From Anaeramoeba ignava (Eukaryota > Metamonada > Anaeramoebidae), in assembly GCA_028826165.1 (NCBI GenBank), contig JAPDFW010000081.1:762501-826500 (forward strand): a DNA stretch of 64,000 nucleotides, given 5' to 3'. The position numbers were made by a program, and so were the translations under genes. Of the stretch, positions 36,530 through 49,500 are shown piece by piece; the first letter of the stretch is position 1; each line of letters begins with the position of its first letter. The notes beneath the pieces are model-generated. The model searched no databases. It saw nothing but the letters and a program-made list of their open reading frames with translations, and was not told the DNA's origin.

Positions 36530-38620
36530 CATTTAATATTCAAATATTTGCTGAAATCAAAATTTAAATAAAATTCAAAAATTTCAATTTTTAAATTAGA
36601 AAAAGGAATTATTAAAAATGAAAAAAATTTTTCAATTCAATATTTTCACTTTTTAAAAATTTCAAAATTCAAAATTCAATATTAAAATTAAAAATTCAAT
36701 ATAAATCAAATTCAATTTCAATTTCAAAAATATTCAATTAATTTAATTTAAATTATTCCATATTTCATTTTAAATTCAATAATTCAATATTCATTCAATT
36801 AAAAATATTAAATCATTCAATTCCAATATTTCAAATTCATTCAATATTCAAATTCAAAATTCAATTCAATTTCAAATTAATATTCAATTCAATTCAATAT
36901 TCAAATTAAAATTCAATTCAAAATTATTCAAATTCAATTCATTCAAAATTAAATTCAATTCCAATATTAAAATTATTTCAATAAATTCAATTTCAATATT
37001 TAATATTTCAATATTCAATATTCATTTCATTTAATTTAATATTCAATTCAATATTTAAATTCCAATATTTAATTCGTATTATAAATTCAATATTCAATTT
37101 CATATCCAATATTTCAATATTCAAATTTCCATTCAATTCACCAATCATTCAATATTCATTTCAATATTCAATTCAATTAAATTATAAATTCCAATATTTA
37201 ATTCACCATTATTCATTCAATTTTAATATTCAATTTCAATTTTCCAATTTCACCCATTCAATTTCAAGAACCTATTCATTATTCAATATTCAATTCCAAT
37301 ATTCAATTTCATTATTTATTCATTCCAATATTCGATTTATTCAATTATTTAATTTCCAATATTCAAATTCAAATTTTCAATTCAATCAATTTCCATTTCT
37401 AATTCAATATAATTTATTCAATATTCAATATTCAATATTTATTCAATTCAATACCAATATTCAATATTCAATATTCAATATTCAATTCAAATTCAATATT
37501 CAATATTCAATATTCAATTATTTCAATATTCAATTCAATATTCAAATCAATATCAATATTTTATTCAATTCATTCAATATTTATTCTATTATGATTCATT
37601 AATATTTAATATTCAAATTTCAATATTCAATCAATATTCAATAATTCAATATTCAATATTCAATATTCAAATATTCAATATTCAATATATTCAATTATTC
37701 AATATTCAATAATTCAATATTCAATATTCAATATTCAATATTATTCATTATTCATTATTCAATATTCAATATTCAATATTTCAATAAATTCAATATTGTA
37801 TTTATTCAAATTCATTCATTATTCAATATTCAATATTCAATATTCAATATTCAATATTTAATATTCAATATATTTCAATATTCAATTCAATTCAATATTC
37901 AATATTCAATATTCAATATTCAATTCAATATTCAATTCATATTCATATTCAATTTATTCAATATTCAATATTCAATATTCAATTTCAATTCAATTCAATA
38001 TTCCAATATTCAATTCATTTATTCAATATTCAATATTTATTCAATATTCAATATTCATATTCAATATATTCAATTCAATTCAATATTCCAATATTCAATT
38101 CATTTATTCAATATTCAATATTTATTCAATATTCAATATTCATATTCAATATATTCATATTCAATATTCAATATTATTCCAATATTCAATTCAATATTTC
38201 AATATTCAATTTCAATATTCAATATTCAAATTTCCAATATTCAACCAATATTCAATATTCAATTCAATTATTATTCATTCAATTCAATTCAATATTCAAA
38301 TTTCAATATTCAATATTCAATTCAATATTCAATATTCAATATTTCATATTCAATTCAATATTCAATTCAATATTCAATTCAATTAATATTCAATTCAATA
38401 TTCAATTCAATATTTCAATTCAATTCAAATTCATTCAATATTCAATTATTTATTCAATATTTCAATATCCAATATTTCAATTAATATTCAATATTCAATA
38501 TTCAATTCAATTCAATATTCAATATTTAATTTAATATTCAATTCAATATTTAATATTCAATATTCAATATTCAATTCAATATTCAATTCAATATTCAATA
38601 TTTAATATTCAATTCATTAT
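36530..38620. repeat. Intergenic TTCAATATTCAA satellite
   Basis: About 2.1 kb of TTCAATATTCAA and TTCAATTCAA words, degenerate at 36530-37400 and more regular after 37400. On the plus strand it is the reverse complement of the satellite in the PARG-like intron (30640-32200). A block of about 70 nt around 37985-38090 is repeated almost exactly. No exon or splice structure is recognisable around it. Confidence 0.9.
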
Positions 38621-39515
38621 TAATTAACTTGGGTTTTGCATTGAAAAATATAGCAAAAACAAAAACTAACCTTTATTTTTGATTTTATTTCTTTTTAAAA
38701 AAAAATTAAAAGTGATCAACAAATCAAATCTAAAATAAAATAAAATTTTTCAATTACAATAATAATTTTTAATTTTTAATTTTTAATTTAGTAACAATTT
38801 AAAAAAAAATATAACAAAAAAAATTGATCTTATTCTTTTATTTTTGTTGTTTTTGAATTGAGAAAAAAAAAGAAGAAGAAAAGAAGTGATCTTTTAAATA
38901 AAAAAAAATTAATTATTTAAATTTAAAATCTGAGTAAAAGAAAGATAATAAAAACAATCTTTAAACAAAAATAATTGAATTGAATTATTGAAAATTTATT
39001 AAATTAAAAAGAAAAGCAAATGGATCAATTAATAAAAAAAATTTTTTTTCTGATCCAATTCAATCCAAAATAACTAAATTAGATACTTTAAGTAAATAAA
39101 TTGTTTTCAAATTTATTTAAAAATAATTATTCTGAATTCAAGTTATAAATGAATAAGTGGAAAAACAAAAGAAAAATTAGAAGAAGAAAAAACAAAAAGA
39201 AAGAAAATTTTTTTTTCAAATTTATTTTAAATTAAATTAATAAAAAAAAAAAGAAACAAAAAGAATTAAAGAAGAGAAATAAAGTAATAAAAAGATTTCT
39301 GAAGAAAAAATATCGTTAATTATTAATTAATTTTCTTTTTCAATTATTTAATTTTTTTAAAAGAAAATTTTTTTTTTTTTTTTGAAATAAAAAAGATCGG
39401 ATTTTGAAAATATCATTTCCAGATTTCATTTTTGAATAATATAATTTTTTTCCTATAACTCACTTTCTTAAATCAAAAAAAACAAAAAAAAATTATAATT
39501 AAAAATTCAAATAAA
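38621..39515 (+). other. Intergenic region upstream of AGC kinase
   Basis: About 900 nt of A/T-tract DNA with scattered GATC words and no satellite. It probably holds the kinase promoter. No ORF, tRNA or other RNA gene is visible. Confidence 0.5.
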
Positions 39516-42500
39516 ATGGGTTTATGTTGTTCAACAAAAAAGCAAAAAAAAGAACTGACGATCGAAGATTTCGAAATTCTTAAAGTTATCGGACAAGGAC
39601 AAAGCTCGAAAGTATATCTAGTTCAAAATAAAGAGGACGAAGAATATTTTGCGATGAAATCAATTCCGAAAACTTTTATAAAAGATCAAAACCAATTCGA
39701 ACGACTCCAAACAGAAAGAGATGCATTGATAAATCTGAATAGTCCGTTTATAGTTAATTTATGGCATGCATTCCAAACAAATGAATATTTGTGTTTTATT
39801 CTTGATTTTGTAAATGGAGGTGAAATGTATACTTATTTGAATAGTCGTTCGCAGTTTTCCGAGAATAGAATCAAATTATACGCAGCTGAGATTATTTTGG
39901 CTTTGAAAAATATTCATGAGTTAGGTTTAGTTTATCGGTAAGTTTCGTTTTGTTTTTTTCTAATTCGATTTTGAGTGTGATCAAGTCTATATCTAAAAAA
40001 ACCCCTAAATACTTTTTTTCGCTTTTTCAAATTATTTTTTAATTTATTTTTAATTTTAAATTTAAATTAATAATCCTATTTATTCTTTATAAAATAAGTA
40101 TATTTTAACACATATTTATATTTAAAAAAGCTTTTATTTCTATTATATTCTGTTTAAAAAATGATCAAAAAAAAATTTTTTTTTTGGATCCTTTAAAAAG
40201 CAATTTTGAATAACCATTTTAAATTAAATCTAACTTAAAATCCATTACAAAATCAATTATAAAATCAAATATAAAATCCATTATAAAATCAAATATTAAA
40301 TCAAATATAAAATCAAATATAAAATTAAATATAAAATCAAATATTAAATCAAATATAAAATATAATATAAAATCAAATATCAAATCAAATATAAAATCAA
40401 ATATTAAATCAAATATAAAATTAAATAACCATTTAAATATAAAATTAAATATAAAATCAAATATAAAATCAAATATAAAATCAAATATAAAATCAAATAT
40501 TAAATCAAATATTAAATTAAATATTAAATCAAATATTAAATTAAATATAAAATTAATTATAAAATAAAATATAAAATAAAAATATAAAATAAAATATAAA
40601 ATAAAAATATAAAATTAAATATAAAATCAAATATAAAATTAAATATTAAATTAAATATTAAATTAAATATAAAATCAAAATATAAAATCAAATATTAAAT
40701 CAAATATTAAATTAAATATAAAATCAAATATAAAATCAAATATCAAATCAATTATAAAAATCAATTATAAAATTAAATATAAAATTAATTATAAAATCAA
40801 ATATCAAATTAAATATAAAATTAAATATAAAATTAAATAACCATTTTAAATGAAATCAAATATTAAATCAAATATAAAAATCAATTATAAAATTAAATAT
40901 TAAATCAAATATTAAATCAAATATAAAATCAAATATAAAATATAATATAAAATCAATTATTAAATCAAATATAAAATCAAATATTAAATCAAATATAAAA
41001 TCAAATATAAAATTAAATATCAAATCAAATATAAAAATCAAATATAAAATCAAATATTAAATCAAATATTAAATCAAATATAAAATTAAATATAAAAATC
41101 AATTATAAAATTAAATATCAAATTAAATATCAAATCAAATATTAAATTAAATATTAAATCAAATAACCATTTTAAATGAAATCAAATATTAAATATCAAA
41201 TATTAAATCAAATATAAAAATCAAATATAAAATTAAATATAAAATCAATTATAAAATTAAATATCAAATCAATTATAAAATCAATTATTAAATTAAATAT
41301 AAAATTAAATATAAAATCAAATATGAAATCAAATATCAAATCAAAATACAAAATCAATTATAAAATCAATTATAAAATCAAATATGAAATCAAATATAAA
41401 ATTAAATATAAAATCAAATATAAAATCAAATATAAAATCAAATATAAAATTAAATATAAAATCAATTATAAAATCAATTATAAAATCAATTATGAAATCA
41501 AATATTAAATCAAATATAAAATCAAATATCAAATTAAATATCAAATTAAATATAAAATCAAATATAAAAATTAAATATAAAATTAAATATAAAATTAAAT
41601 ATAAAATTAAATATAAAATCAATATAAAATTAAAATATTAAATCAAATATTAAACTCAATTATAAAATCAATTATAAAATCAAATATAATATTATTTATT
41701 AAATTAAATATCAAATCAAATATAAAATCCATTATAAAATCAAATATAAAATCAAATATAAAATTAAATATAAAAATCAAATATAAAATCAAATATAAAA
41801 TTAAATATCAAATCAAATATAAAATTAAATATTAAAAATCAAATATTAAAATTAAATATAAAATTAAATATAAAATCAAATATAAAATCAAATATAAAAT
41901 CAAATATAAAATCAAATATAATATTAAATATAAAATTAAATATTAAATTAAATATAAAATCAAATATAAAATTAAATAACCATTTTAAATGAAATCAAAT
42001 ATTAAATTAAATATTAAATCAAATATAAAATCAAATATAAAATCAAATATAAAATTAAATATTAAATCAATATAAAATTAAATATATTAAATCAAATATT
42101 AAATCAAATATTAAATCAAATATTAAATCAAATATAAAATCAAATATAAAATCAATTATAAAATCAAATATTAAATCAAATATCAAATCAAATATAAAAT
42201 TAAATAACCATTTTATATGAAATCAAATATTAAATTAAATATCAAATCAAATACAAAATCAATTATAAAATCAAATATTAAATCAAATATAAAATCAAAT
42301 ATTAAATCAAATATTAAATCAAATATTAAATCAAATATTAAATTAAATATAAAATTAAATATAAAATTAAATATCAAATTCAAATTATAAAATTAAATAT
42401 AAAATTAAATATAAAATTAAATATAAAATTAAATATAAAATCAATTATAAAATTAAATATTAAATATAAAATTAAATATAAAATATTTTAATAGAGATTT

Positions 42501-43369
42501 AAAACCTGAAAACTTATTAATTGACAAAAATGGTCATATAAGATTAACAGATTTTGGTATTTCTAAATTTATTGCAACTCAAAAAGCAAACTCTTTTTGT
42601 GGTTCTTTAGAATATATAGGTAATAATCTTTTTCTGGAATATCTTTTTTTAAATAAAATTTGATTTTAATTTTTCCTTTTATTTAGCTCCTGAAGTTTGG
42701 CAACACGATTCATACGGAATAGAAGTTGATTTTTGGTGTTTAGGAACTGTTATTTATGAAATGAAATATAAAATGGTAAAAATAAGATTATTTATTTTGT
42801 TCCACTTTTTTTCTTTTCTAAACTTTTTAATTTTTCTTTTTAGCCACCTTTTTATTCAACAAATTTACGAGAAATGCAAAACAAAATACTAAATGGAAAC
42901 CCTAAATTTGATGAAAACTGTTCTGTGGAATTACATGACTTAATTCAAAAAGTATTGATTTTTATTTATATATTTATATATTTATTTTATTTTATTTTAT
43001 TTTATTATTTTATAGCTTCTTACAAAAGATCCCAAACAAAGATTAGGAACTAAATCAATTAGAGAAATTATGGAACATACCTTTTTCTCGGATCTTGATT
43101 GGGAAAAAGTGGAAAAACAAGAAATAATACCTGAATTTATTCCACAAGTTAAAGTAATATATTTTATAAAGAAACTTAACAACAAATTTATTATTGATCC
43201 TTTTGCATTTTAATTTGATTTGTTTTATTATTATTAGGATTCTTCTGATACTTCTTGCATTGATTCCCAATTTTTAAATCAACCAATTTTTGAATTTCAT
43301 ATTCTTCCAGATATTGTAAAAATGGATCAAAATATGTTCGGTGGATTCAGCTTTTCTAAATTTAAATAA
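39516..43369 (+). CDS. AGC-family Ser/Thr protein kinase, predicted N-terminally acylated
   Basis: Six exons (39516-39937, 42495-42619, 42687-42775, 42844-42951, 43016-43153, 43238-43369) join in phase to 337 residues. The N-terminus MGLCC fits N-myristoylation at Gly2 with palmitoylatable Cys4/Cys5, implying membrane localisation. Catalytic features: GQGQSS loop (26-31), Lys48 in YFAMK, Glu67, YRDLKPEN with Asp142, and DFG at 160-162. The activation loop [14 protein letters not shown] has Ser174 at the place of the PDK1-target Thr of Akt, with Leu replacing the usual Pro of GTPEY. The C-tail ends with hydrophobic motif FGGFSF, where Ser332 matches the Akt Ser473 position. There is no PH domain. 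An Akt/SGK/S6K-like signalling kinase is likely; exact orthology is open. Paralogue of the pseudokinase at 27533-29375. Confidence 0.92.
39938..42494 (+). repeat. 2.56-kb kinase intron of AAATATAAAATC units
   Basis: Donor GTAAGT, about 270 nt of unique AT-rich DNA, then from about 40210 to 42485 a mosaic of AAATATAAAATC, AAATATTAAATC and AATTATAAAATC 12-mers. A spacer AATAACCATTTTAAATGA recurs (near 40840, 41160, 41975; variants near 40425 and 42205), so a higher-order unit of several hundred nt may exist. It splits YR|DLKPEN. Confidence 0.92.
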
Positions 43370-43680
43370 TTTTAATTGAAACAAATTGTTTTGTTTTTTT
43401 TTTTGGATTTTTATGTGAATTTTTTGAAATCAAAAAGAATTGGTTTTGCTTTTCTTTTTTTTTTGATTTTTTTATTGGGAATTTGAAAAGAAAAAAAAAA
43501 TGAAAAGAAAAAAAAAATATCAAAAAAAATTTGAAAAAATTTGCAAATTTTAAATGAAGGATAAAAAAAGTTTTAAAATGCAAAATCAAAAGAAGAACAA
43601 GAACAAGAACAAGAACAAATAATAATAATTATAATTATAAATGTATTTTGATTTTGTATTTTGATTTTTCTTCTTTTTGG
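43370..43680. other. Convergent intergenic region, kinase / GATA factor
   Basis: 311 nt of A/T homopolymers, with a GAACAA repeat near 43590-43615. It carries the 3' ends of both convergent genes. No terminator or polyadenylation signal stands out from background. Confidence 0.5.
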
Positions 43681-44954
43681 TTAAATAACTGAAACAGATA
43701 AAATAGAATTTGTAGATTTTAATATTGTAAGATCTTGATCAGAATTAATTTGGATTTTTGGAAGAGAAGATCCTGGAAAATAAATTTCCATTGAGAAATT
43801 TTGTTGAGTTCGAAATCCAAATTTTTGTTGAAATTTCGCATGAAGAAGTTTAAGATTCTATTATTAATTTTTATTTTTAAATAAAATTTCAATTAAAAAA
43901 ATGGTTTTTTTTTTTGGATTCTTACATTAATTTCAGATTCATGAAGAAAAAAAACTTGGGATTGATTCAGAATCTCAAAGTAACAAGGAATAAATTTATC
44001 AATATGATTTGATGTCATATTTAGATGATTTACACTTGAGTTGACTGGGTAATTCATAAATGCATTTGTGTTTAGATTTGTGGGTGTTGCAAAGGATGAA
44101 GTATTTGAATGATAAATTTCATTTGAAATTGAATTTGGAAGTTGTTTTTGTTGAACATTCTGTTGTTGTGAGTTATCAAATGCTGAAAAAGGAAGTTTAG
44201 GAGTTTTATTTGGTTTTAAACATGAATTATTTATCTTCGAATAATTTGAAAGGATTGAAAGAATTGGATCATTTTTTGCTGTTGGATCATTTTTAATTTT
44301 TTGGATTTTTTGATTTTGTTCTTCTTTTTGGATTTTTTGATTTTTTTCTTCTTTTTGGATTTTTTGAATTTGTTCTTCTTTTTGGATTTTTTGAATTTGT
44401 TCTTCTTGTTGGATTTTTTGATCTTGTTCTTCTTTTTGGATTTTTTGATCTTGTTTTAATTTTGCAGATCTTGTAACTCTTGAATATTTTGAGATTCTTA
44501 AATCATTCAAATTTTCAGATTTCAATTCCAAATCTAATTCAGATTTTTTTGTTGTTGATTTTTTTGTTTTATGCTTTTTGTTTGTTGATTTTGTTTTAGG
44601 GATCTTGTTTGTATCTAAAGGATCATCAATTTGGATTTCTTTCCGTTTTTTTTTTTGCTCTTTGATTTTGGAAGGGGTACTTCTAGTTGTTCTTTTATTG
44701 ATTTTTTTTTTAACTTTTTTTTTTGATCTTGATTGACTCAAAAGAAGTTTTTTTTTTTGCTTTTCGATTGTTTTTTTATAGAAGCCTCTTGGTTTTGAAT
44801 TACCACGGATTGTTTGGGGTCTGTGTTTATCATGAGAATAGTAATAACAACCGCAAGCATTGCACAAATCTAAGTAATCTGGAGGTGGACCTCTTCTCCA
44901 CATTGGAGTATTTTGTGTAAAACAATTTGAACAAGTTCGAACTTCGTTATTCAT
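43681..44954 (-). CDS. GATA-type zinc-finger protein
   Basis: Exon 1 (44954-43926) and exon 2 (43857-43681) join at phase 0 over a 68-nt intron (GTAAGA donor) to 401 residues. A single GATA finger lies at the extreme N-terminus: Cys8-x2-Cys11, TPMWRRGP, Cys31-x2-Cys34 (CNACG), with a 19-residue loop and a following basic stretch. This is the fungal/plant-like single-finger class that binds WGATAR sites. A long Lys/Arg-rich region (45-165) is followed by about eight KIQKEEQ-type heptads (about 170-225), probably helical, then an Asn/Ser/Gln-rich C-terminus that may act as an activation or interaction region. Likely a nuclear transcription regulator; targets unknown. Next gene upstream on the strand is SIN3, a corepressor, but co-function is only suggestive. 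Confidence 0.87.
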
Positions 44955-46553
44955 TTGATTAGAGAAATTAATTTGAAAAATTTTTTTTCTTTATTTTAAA
45001 AAAAAAATAAAGTAAAGATAGGAAAAAAAACAAGTAATAAAAAAAAATAAAGAAAAAGAGAAAGATAAAGATAATAAAGAAAATAAAAGAGAAAAAAAAG
45101 ATAAAAAGTGTTGAATAATATAATAAAAATAAAAAAAAGTGTATTGGTAACAAAAGTAAAAAAAAAAGGTTGTGAAAAAAAAAACGTGAGAAAAAATTGA
45201 TGGAAAAAATAAATTTTAAAAAAAAAAAAAAAGAAAATTTTTTTGTTCTGTTTTTTTTTTTAATTTAAAAAAAATTTTTTTAAACAACCCATAATAAAAA
45301 AATAATAATAAAAATAAAAGAGATAAAATCATTTAAAATTGATCATCTACAAAACAAATAATTTTATTTTATTTAAAACTTATATTTGAGTAATAAAAAT
45401 AAAAATAAAAACAAAAACAAATAAATAAAAATTTTTAATTTAAAATTTTTAATAAAAGTTTTAATTAAATTTTTTTTTTTTTGGATTTAAAAAATAATTG
45501 AGAAATCGAGAGATTGTATTCAATTGTTTGTTAATTGTTGATATAACTTCTTTTAAAATCAATGTTTAGGGGATCTAAATTTGAATTATTATTTCCTTTT
45601 AAAATATCCCCTAATTTAACAAATCTTTAAAGACAAAAAACAAAACTTTTTAATTTTAATTTATATTTTATATTTTTAAATTAATTAAAAACAGAAATGA
45701 TCAAAAAATAAATTAAATTAAATTAAATTAAAAATTAAATTTAAAAATAAATTAAAATTAAATTATAAATCTTGATTGCTATTTTGTCTTTTATTTATTT
45801 TTAAATTTAATTTAATAAAATTTAAATTAAAAAAAAATCAATCAGTAAAAAAAAAAAAAAGCAAAAAAGCAAAAAAAAAAAGGAAAAAATTAAGAAATTT
45901 TGAGTTATTGAAAATTTAATAAAAAATTTAAACAAAATTAATTAAAAATTTAAAAAAAAAATAAATAAAATTTAATAGTTAAAAAAATCCTATTCGGGGG
46001 TAGTTAATTTAATCAAATTATTTTTATTAATCATTGTTTAATTTTTGAATAATTTAAATTTTCCTTTTAAGAATTTTCCCTTTTAATTTTCTTTTTGATC
46101 TAAGTTTTGTTTTTAATTAATTAATTAATTAATTAATTAATTAAAATAAAATTTCTATTTAAATTTTATTAATTCAAAGTTGGAAAATTTCTATTTAAAT
46201 TTTTATTTAATTTTTAATTAATTCAAAGTTGAAAAATTTAATTTAGGGGTGATTATCCAAAAAAATCAATTTCAAATAGCAAAATTAACAAAAGAAAATT
46301 TTTTGGAAACTTAAATTGAAATCCTTTTAAAAAGTTTTATTTTGAAATTTGTAATTTTAAATAAATAAAATTAATTAAAAAATTCAAATTAATTGTTTCA
46401 TCAAATTTAATTTAATTTATTTTATTTTAAGAAATAAAAAAGATCAAAAATAAAAAAATAAAAAATAATAAAAAATAAGTAATTATGATGTTTTGTTTTA
46501 ATTACAGTTGAAATGATACTCTTTTTTTTTTAAAAAATCCTAAATTAAATTAT
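44955..46553 (-). other. 1.6-kb intergenic region upstream of GATA-factor gene
   Basis: A/T-tract DNA without a satellite. It contains several short G- or C-clusters (near 45570, 45608, 45995, 46250) set in AATTTAGGGG/CCCCTAAATT-like words, a short TTAA run near 46115-46143, and GATC words. No ORF or RNA gene is supported. It probably contains the GATA-factor promoter and the SIN3 3' end. Confidence 0.5.
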
Positions 46554-49500
46554 TTAATCAAATTTAGAGCAAAATCTACAAAAAAAATCTTCAGTTGAAT
46601 GAACATAATTCCAAGTACTTTTTCTTGTATTAATAACTCTTTCCAATCGATTACAGTTAATAGCACCAATAAAAGCATTTTTTTTGTAGAATAAATTTAA
46701 ATGAGGCAAAAACAGAATATTTTTTAATTGAATATTTTTTAATTCTGTATTTTTTAATTCTGTATTTTTTAATTCTGAATATTTTTTAATTCGATATTTT
46801 TTGATTCGATATTTTTTAATTGAATATTTTTTAATTCTGTATTTTTTAATTCGATATTTTTTGATTCTGTATTTTTTAATTCTGTATTTTTTGATTGAAT
46901 ATTTTTTAATTCGATATTTTTTAATTGAATATTTTTTAATTCTGTATTTTTTGATTCAATATTTTTTAATTCTGTATTTTTTAATTCGATATTTTTTGAT
47001 TCAGTATTTTTTAATTCAGTATTTTTTGATTCAATATTTTTTGATTCTGTATTTTTTAATTCAGTATTTTGTTGCTCATTAATTTCTAGAAACTTATCAA
47101 AAATAATATCTCCAAAAACTTGAAAATTTTCAGGAAAATGGATTTGATCTGAATCAGGTTCAATAACGGAAAACTCAAGTACTTTTGCTGGTTCTTCATT
47201 GTGTTTATCTTTTGTAGATCCATCTGGGATCAATGATATTTGGTAAATATTGTGATCCTTGAGTATTGATTTACAATGAGAAAGATAAACATTTGGCTGA
47301 ATTAATTCTTTTCTTTTTTCATATATCAATAATTCCACCAATTGTTTATTGCGTTTACCGAACATGATCTGCATCATGGATTCGAAAGCTGATCCGATTA
47401 TCCTATCCAAAAAATAAAGCCTTGAAGGATTGCGGAAGAGCTGCTTGCATTTTTGCTTGTGTTGTTGGAAATTGATCTTCTTTGACAAATATTCCTTTAA
47501 AGTTTGATAAAGAATTGCTGATGAGTTACGTTTTGTATGTGTGTGTTTTTGAGCACGTGATGACTTTGAATGTGATATCTCTCGCAATTGTGTTTCGAGA
47601 TCCATTTTAGCTTCAAAAAGCCTTGAATAGAATTCTCCATACAGTCTAAAGAACAGATAAAAATGCTTGCTTCCATAAAAGAGAGTTTCATTTTTTTCTT
47701 GTGGATTATTGGGTTGATTTATTAAGATCGGGCTTGCTTTCTTTTCCTTGAGCCAATGAACATTTGAGGAGTTGCCATGTTGAACTGTAAATTGTGTGTA
47801 TGATCCAATTCGCCAGAAATAGATCAGAAACTCGTTATAGAAATTGACAATCCGATGCTTGATTAGTTCTAGATCGTTACTTGTTAATATTGTTTCATTT
47901 GAACCGGTTTTTTTTGACAAGATTCTTTTCATCACAACTCCGCATGGCTCATTTGGATGCTCAAAAGAACGGAGCGAAGAAATGTAGTTGAACGAGAACA
48001 TCAAAATATTAATGATGAATTTGTGGAGGTTATTGTCTTGCAAATTGTATTTGATTAACGGATTCATTTCGTTTTGATTTCCACTATTCATCCACTTTCT
48101 CATGTGAATATCTCCTAGCATGTCTGATTTGAATAGATCGCAAACATATTTTTGTTTATCAAAATAAAAATATTTTTGATGAGTAAAAAAAAAATATTTT
48201 TGATGAGCAAAAAAAAAATAAGTGGAATAAAAAAATTTTTTCTTTTTTACATTTGAATTGGAAAAATTTTTGTTCGTAATCTTCAATTTCTTCGAGATGA
48301 TGCTGCTTGACATCTTTTGTGCTTTTTGAGTTTCGGATCTCAATTTCTTGTTTTGTTTTACTTTCTAATTCTATTAACTTCTTGATTCTATTTCTCAGAC
48401 GTTTGGTGATTGTTTGGATTGCAACGGGTGGCCTATTTGTTAATTCTCTAATAATATCATCTGTTTTATTTTGATAAATAAACCTCAGATTTTCTATGTT
48501 TGTTTTATTGTTTTTGAATAGGCTTAAAAAAAGATTGAAAGATGTTGAAAAATTGATTTTTTCATTAAGTTTTTCAAGTTCAATTATCAAAGTGTGGTTG
48601 TCTTGAATACTTGATTTCAATTGTTCTAATATTATTTTAAGTTCAGAAACGCTAATTTGGTTTAAGTTGCTTTGGGAAATTTGAGTTTCTGGAATTATGT
48701 TTTTTGTTTGCAAATTTTGGTTTTCCTGAAACAAAATTTAATTGTAATTTTATAAATGAATTTTAATTTTAATTTTAATTTTAATTTTAATTTTAATTTT
48801 TAATTTTAATTTTAATTTTAATTTTAATTTTAATTTTAATTTTATTTTTAATTTTAATTTTAATTTTATTTTTAATTTTAATAAATGAATTTTAATTTTA
48901 ATAAATGAATTTTATTTTTATAAATGAAATACCTTTTCATTTTGGATTTCGCTTTTTGAAGAAATCTCGCTTTGCTTGTCCATTTCAAAAATTTCTGAGA
49001 TTTGCTCAAATAATAACGAATTTGCAGGCAAAAGATCCTCCAATAATTTCATCAAACTCGTCTTAGGAATGACTTTCTTGATAAATAGATTAATCAAATT
49101 AAGAAAGTCTTGATAATCAACCGGATCCAAATAAGATTTAACAAAACGAAATCTTTCTTTCAATTTTGGAGTATAAGAAAAATCAGCTGATGAATTAGAT
49201 TTTTTGTTTTTTTCATGAGAAGAAAAACTATCCAAATTTTTTTTTTGATTTTGATTTTGATTTTGATTTTGATTTTGATTTTGATTTTGATTTTCAAGTT
49301 CGTTTTCTTCCATTTTTCTTGAATTTTGATTATTTTCATCCTGAAAATTGGATTGCTGATTTTCTTCATTGTTAATATTTAAAGATTCATTTGGAAAGCA
49401 TTGAATAAACTCATTCATCAACTCTATATTTGGGCCTATTATTGAATTTACCCTTGAAAGAAGTTCTGGAAAGTTTATTTCTCTTTGCTGATAATTTCTG

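Noticed and set aside
29376-39515. GATC-containing words as a shared promoter element of the two kinase genes
   Set aside because: The words are frequent in all A/T-tract intergenic DNA of the window, and no fixed spacing or orientation to the starts was seen.
40200-42480. Possible CRISPR-like or origin-type repeat array
   Set aside because: Units are adjacent without unique spacers, the host is a eukaryote, and the array lies between splice sites of a kinase gene.
44955-46553. tRNA, 5S rRNA or other structured RNA gene
   Set aside because: No cloverleaf arms, A/B boxes or GC-paired stems could be recognised here or in any other intergenic region.
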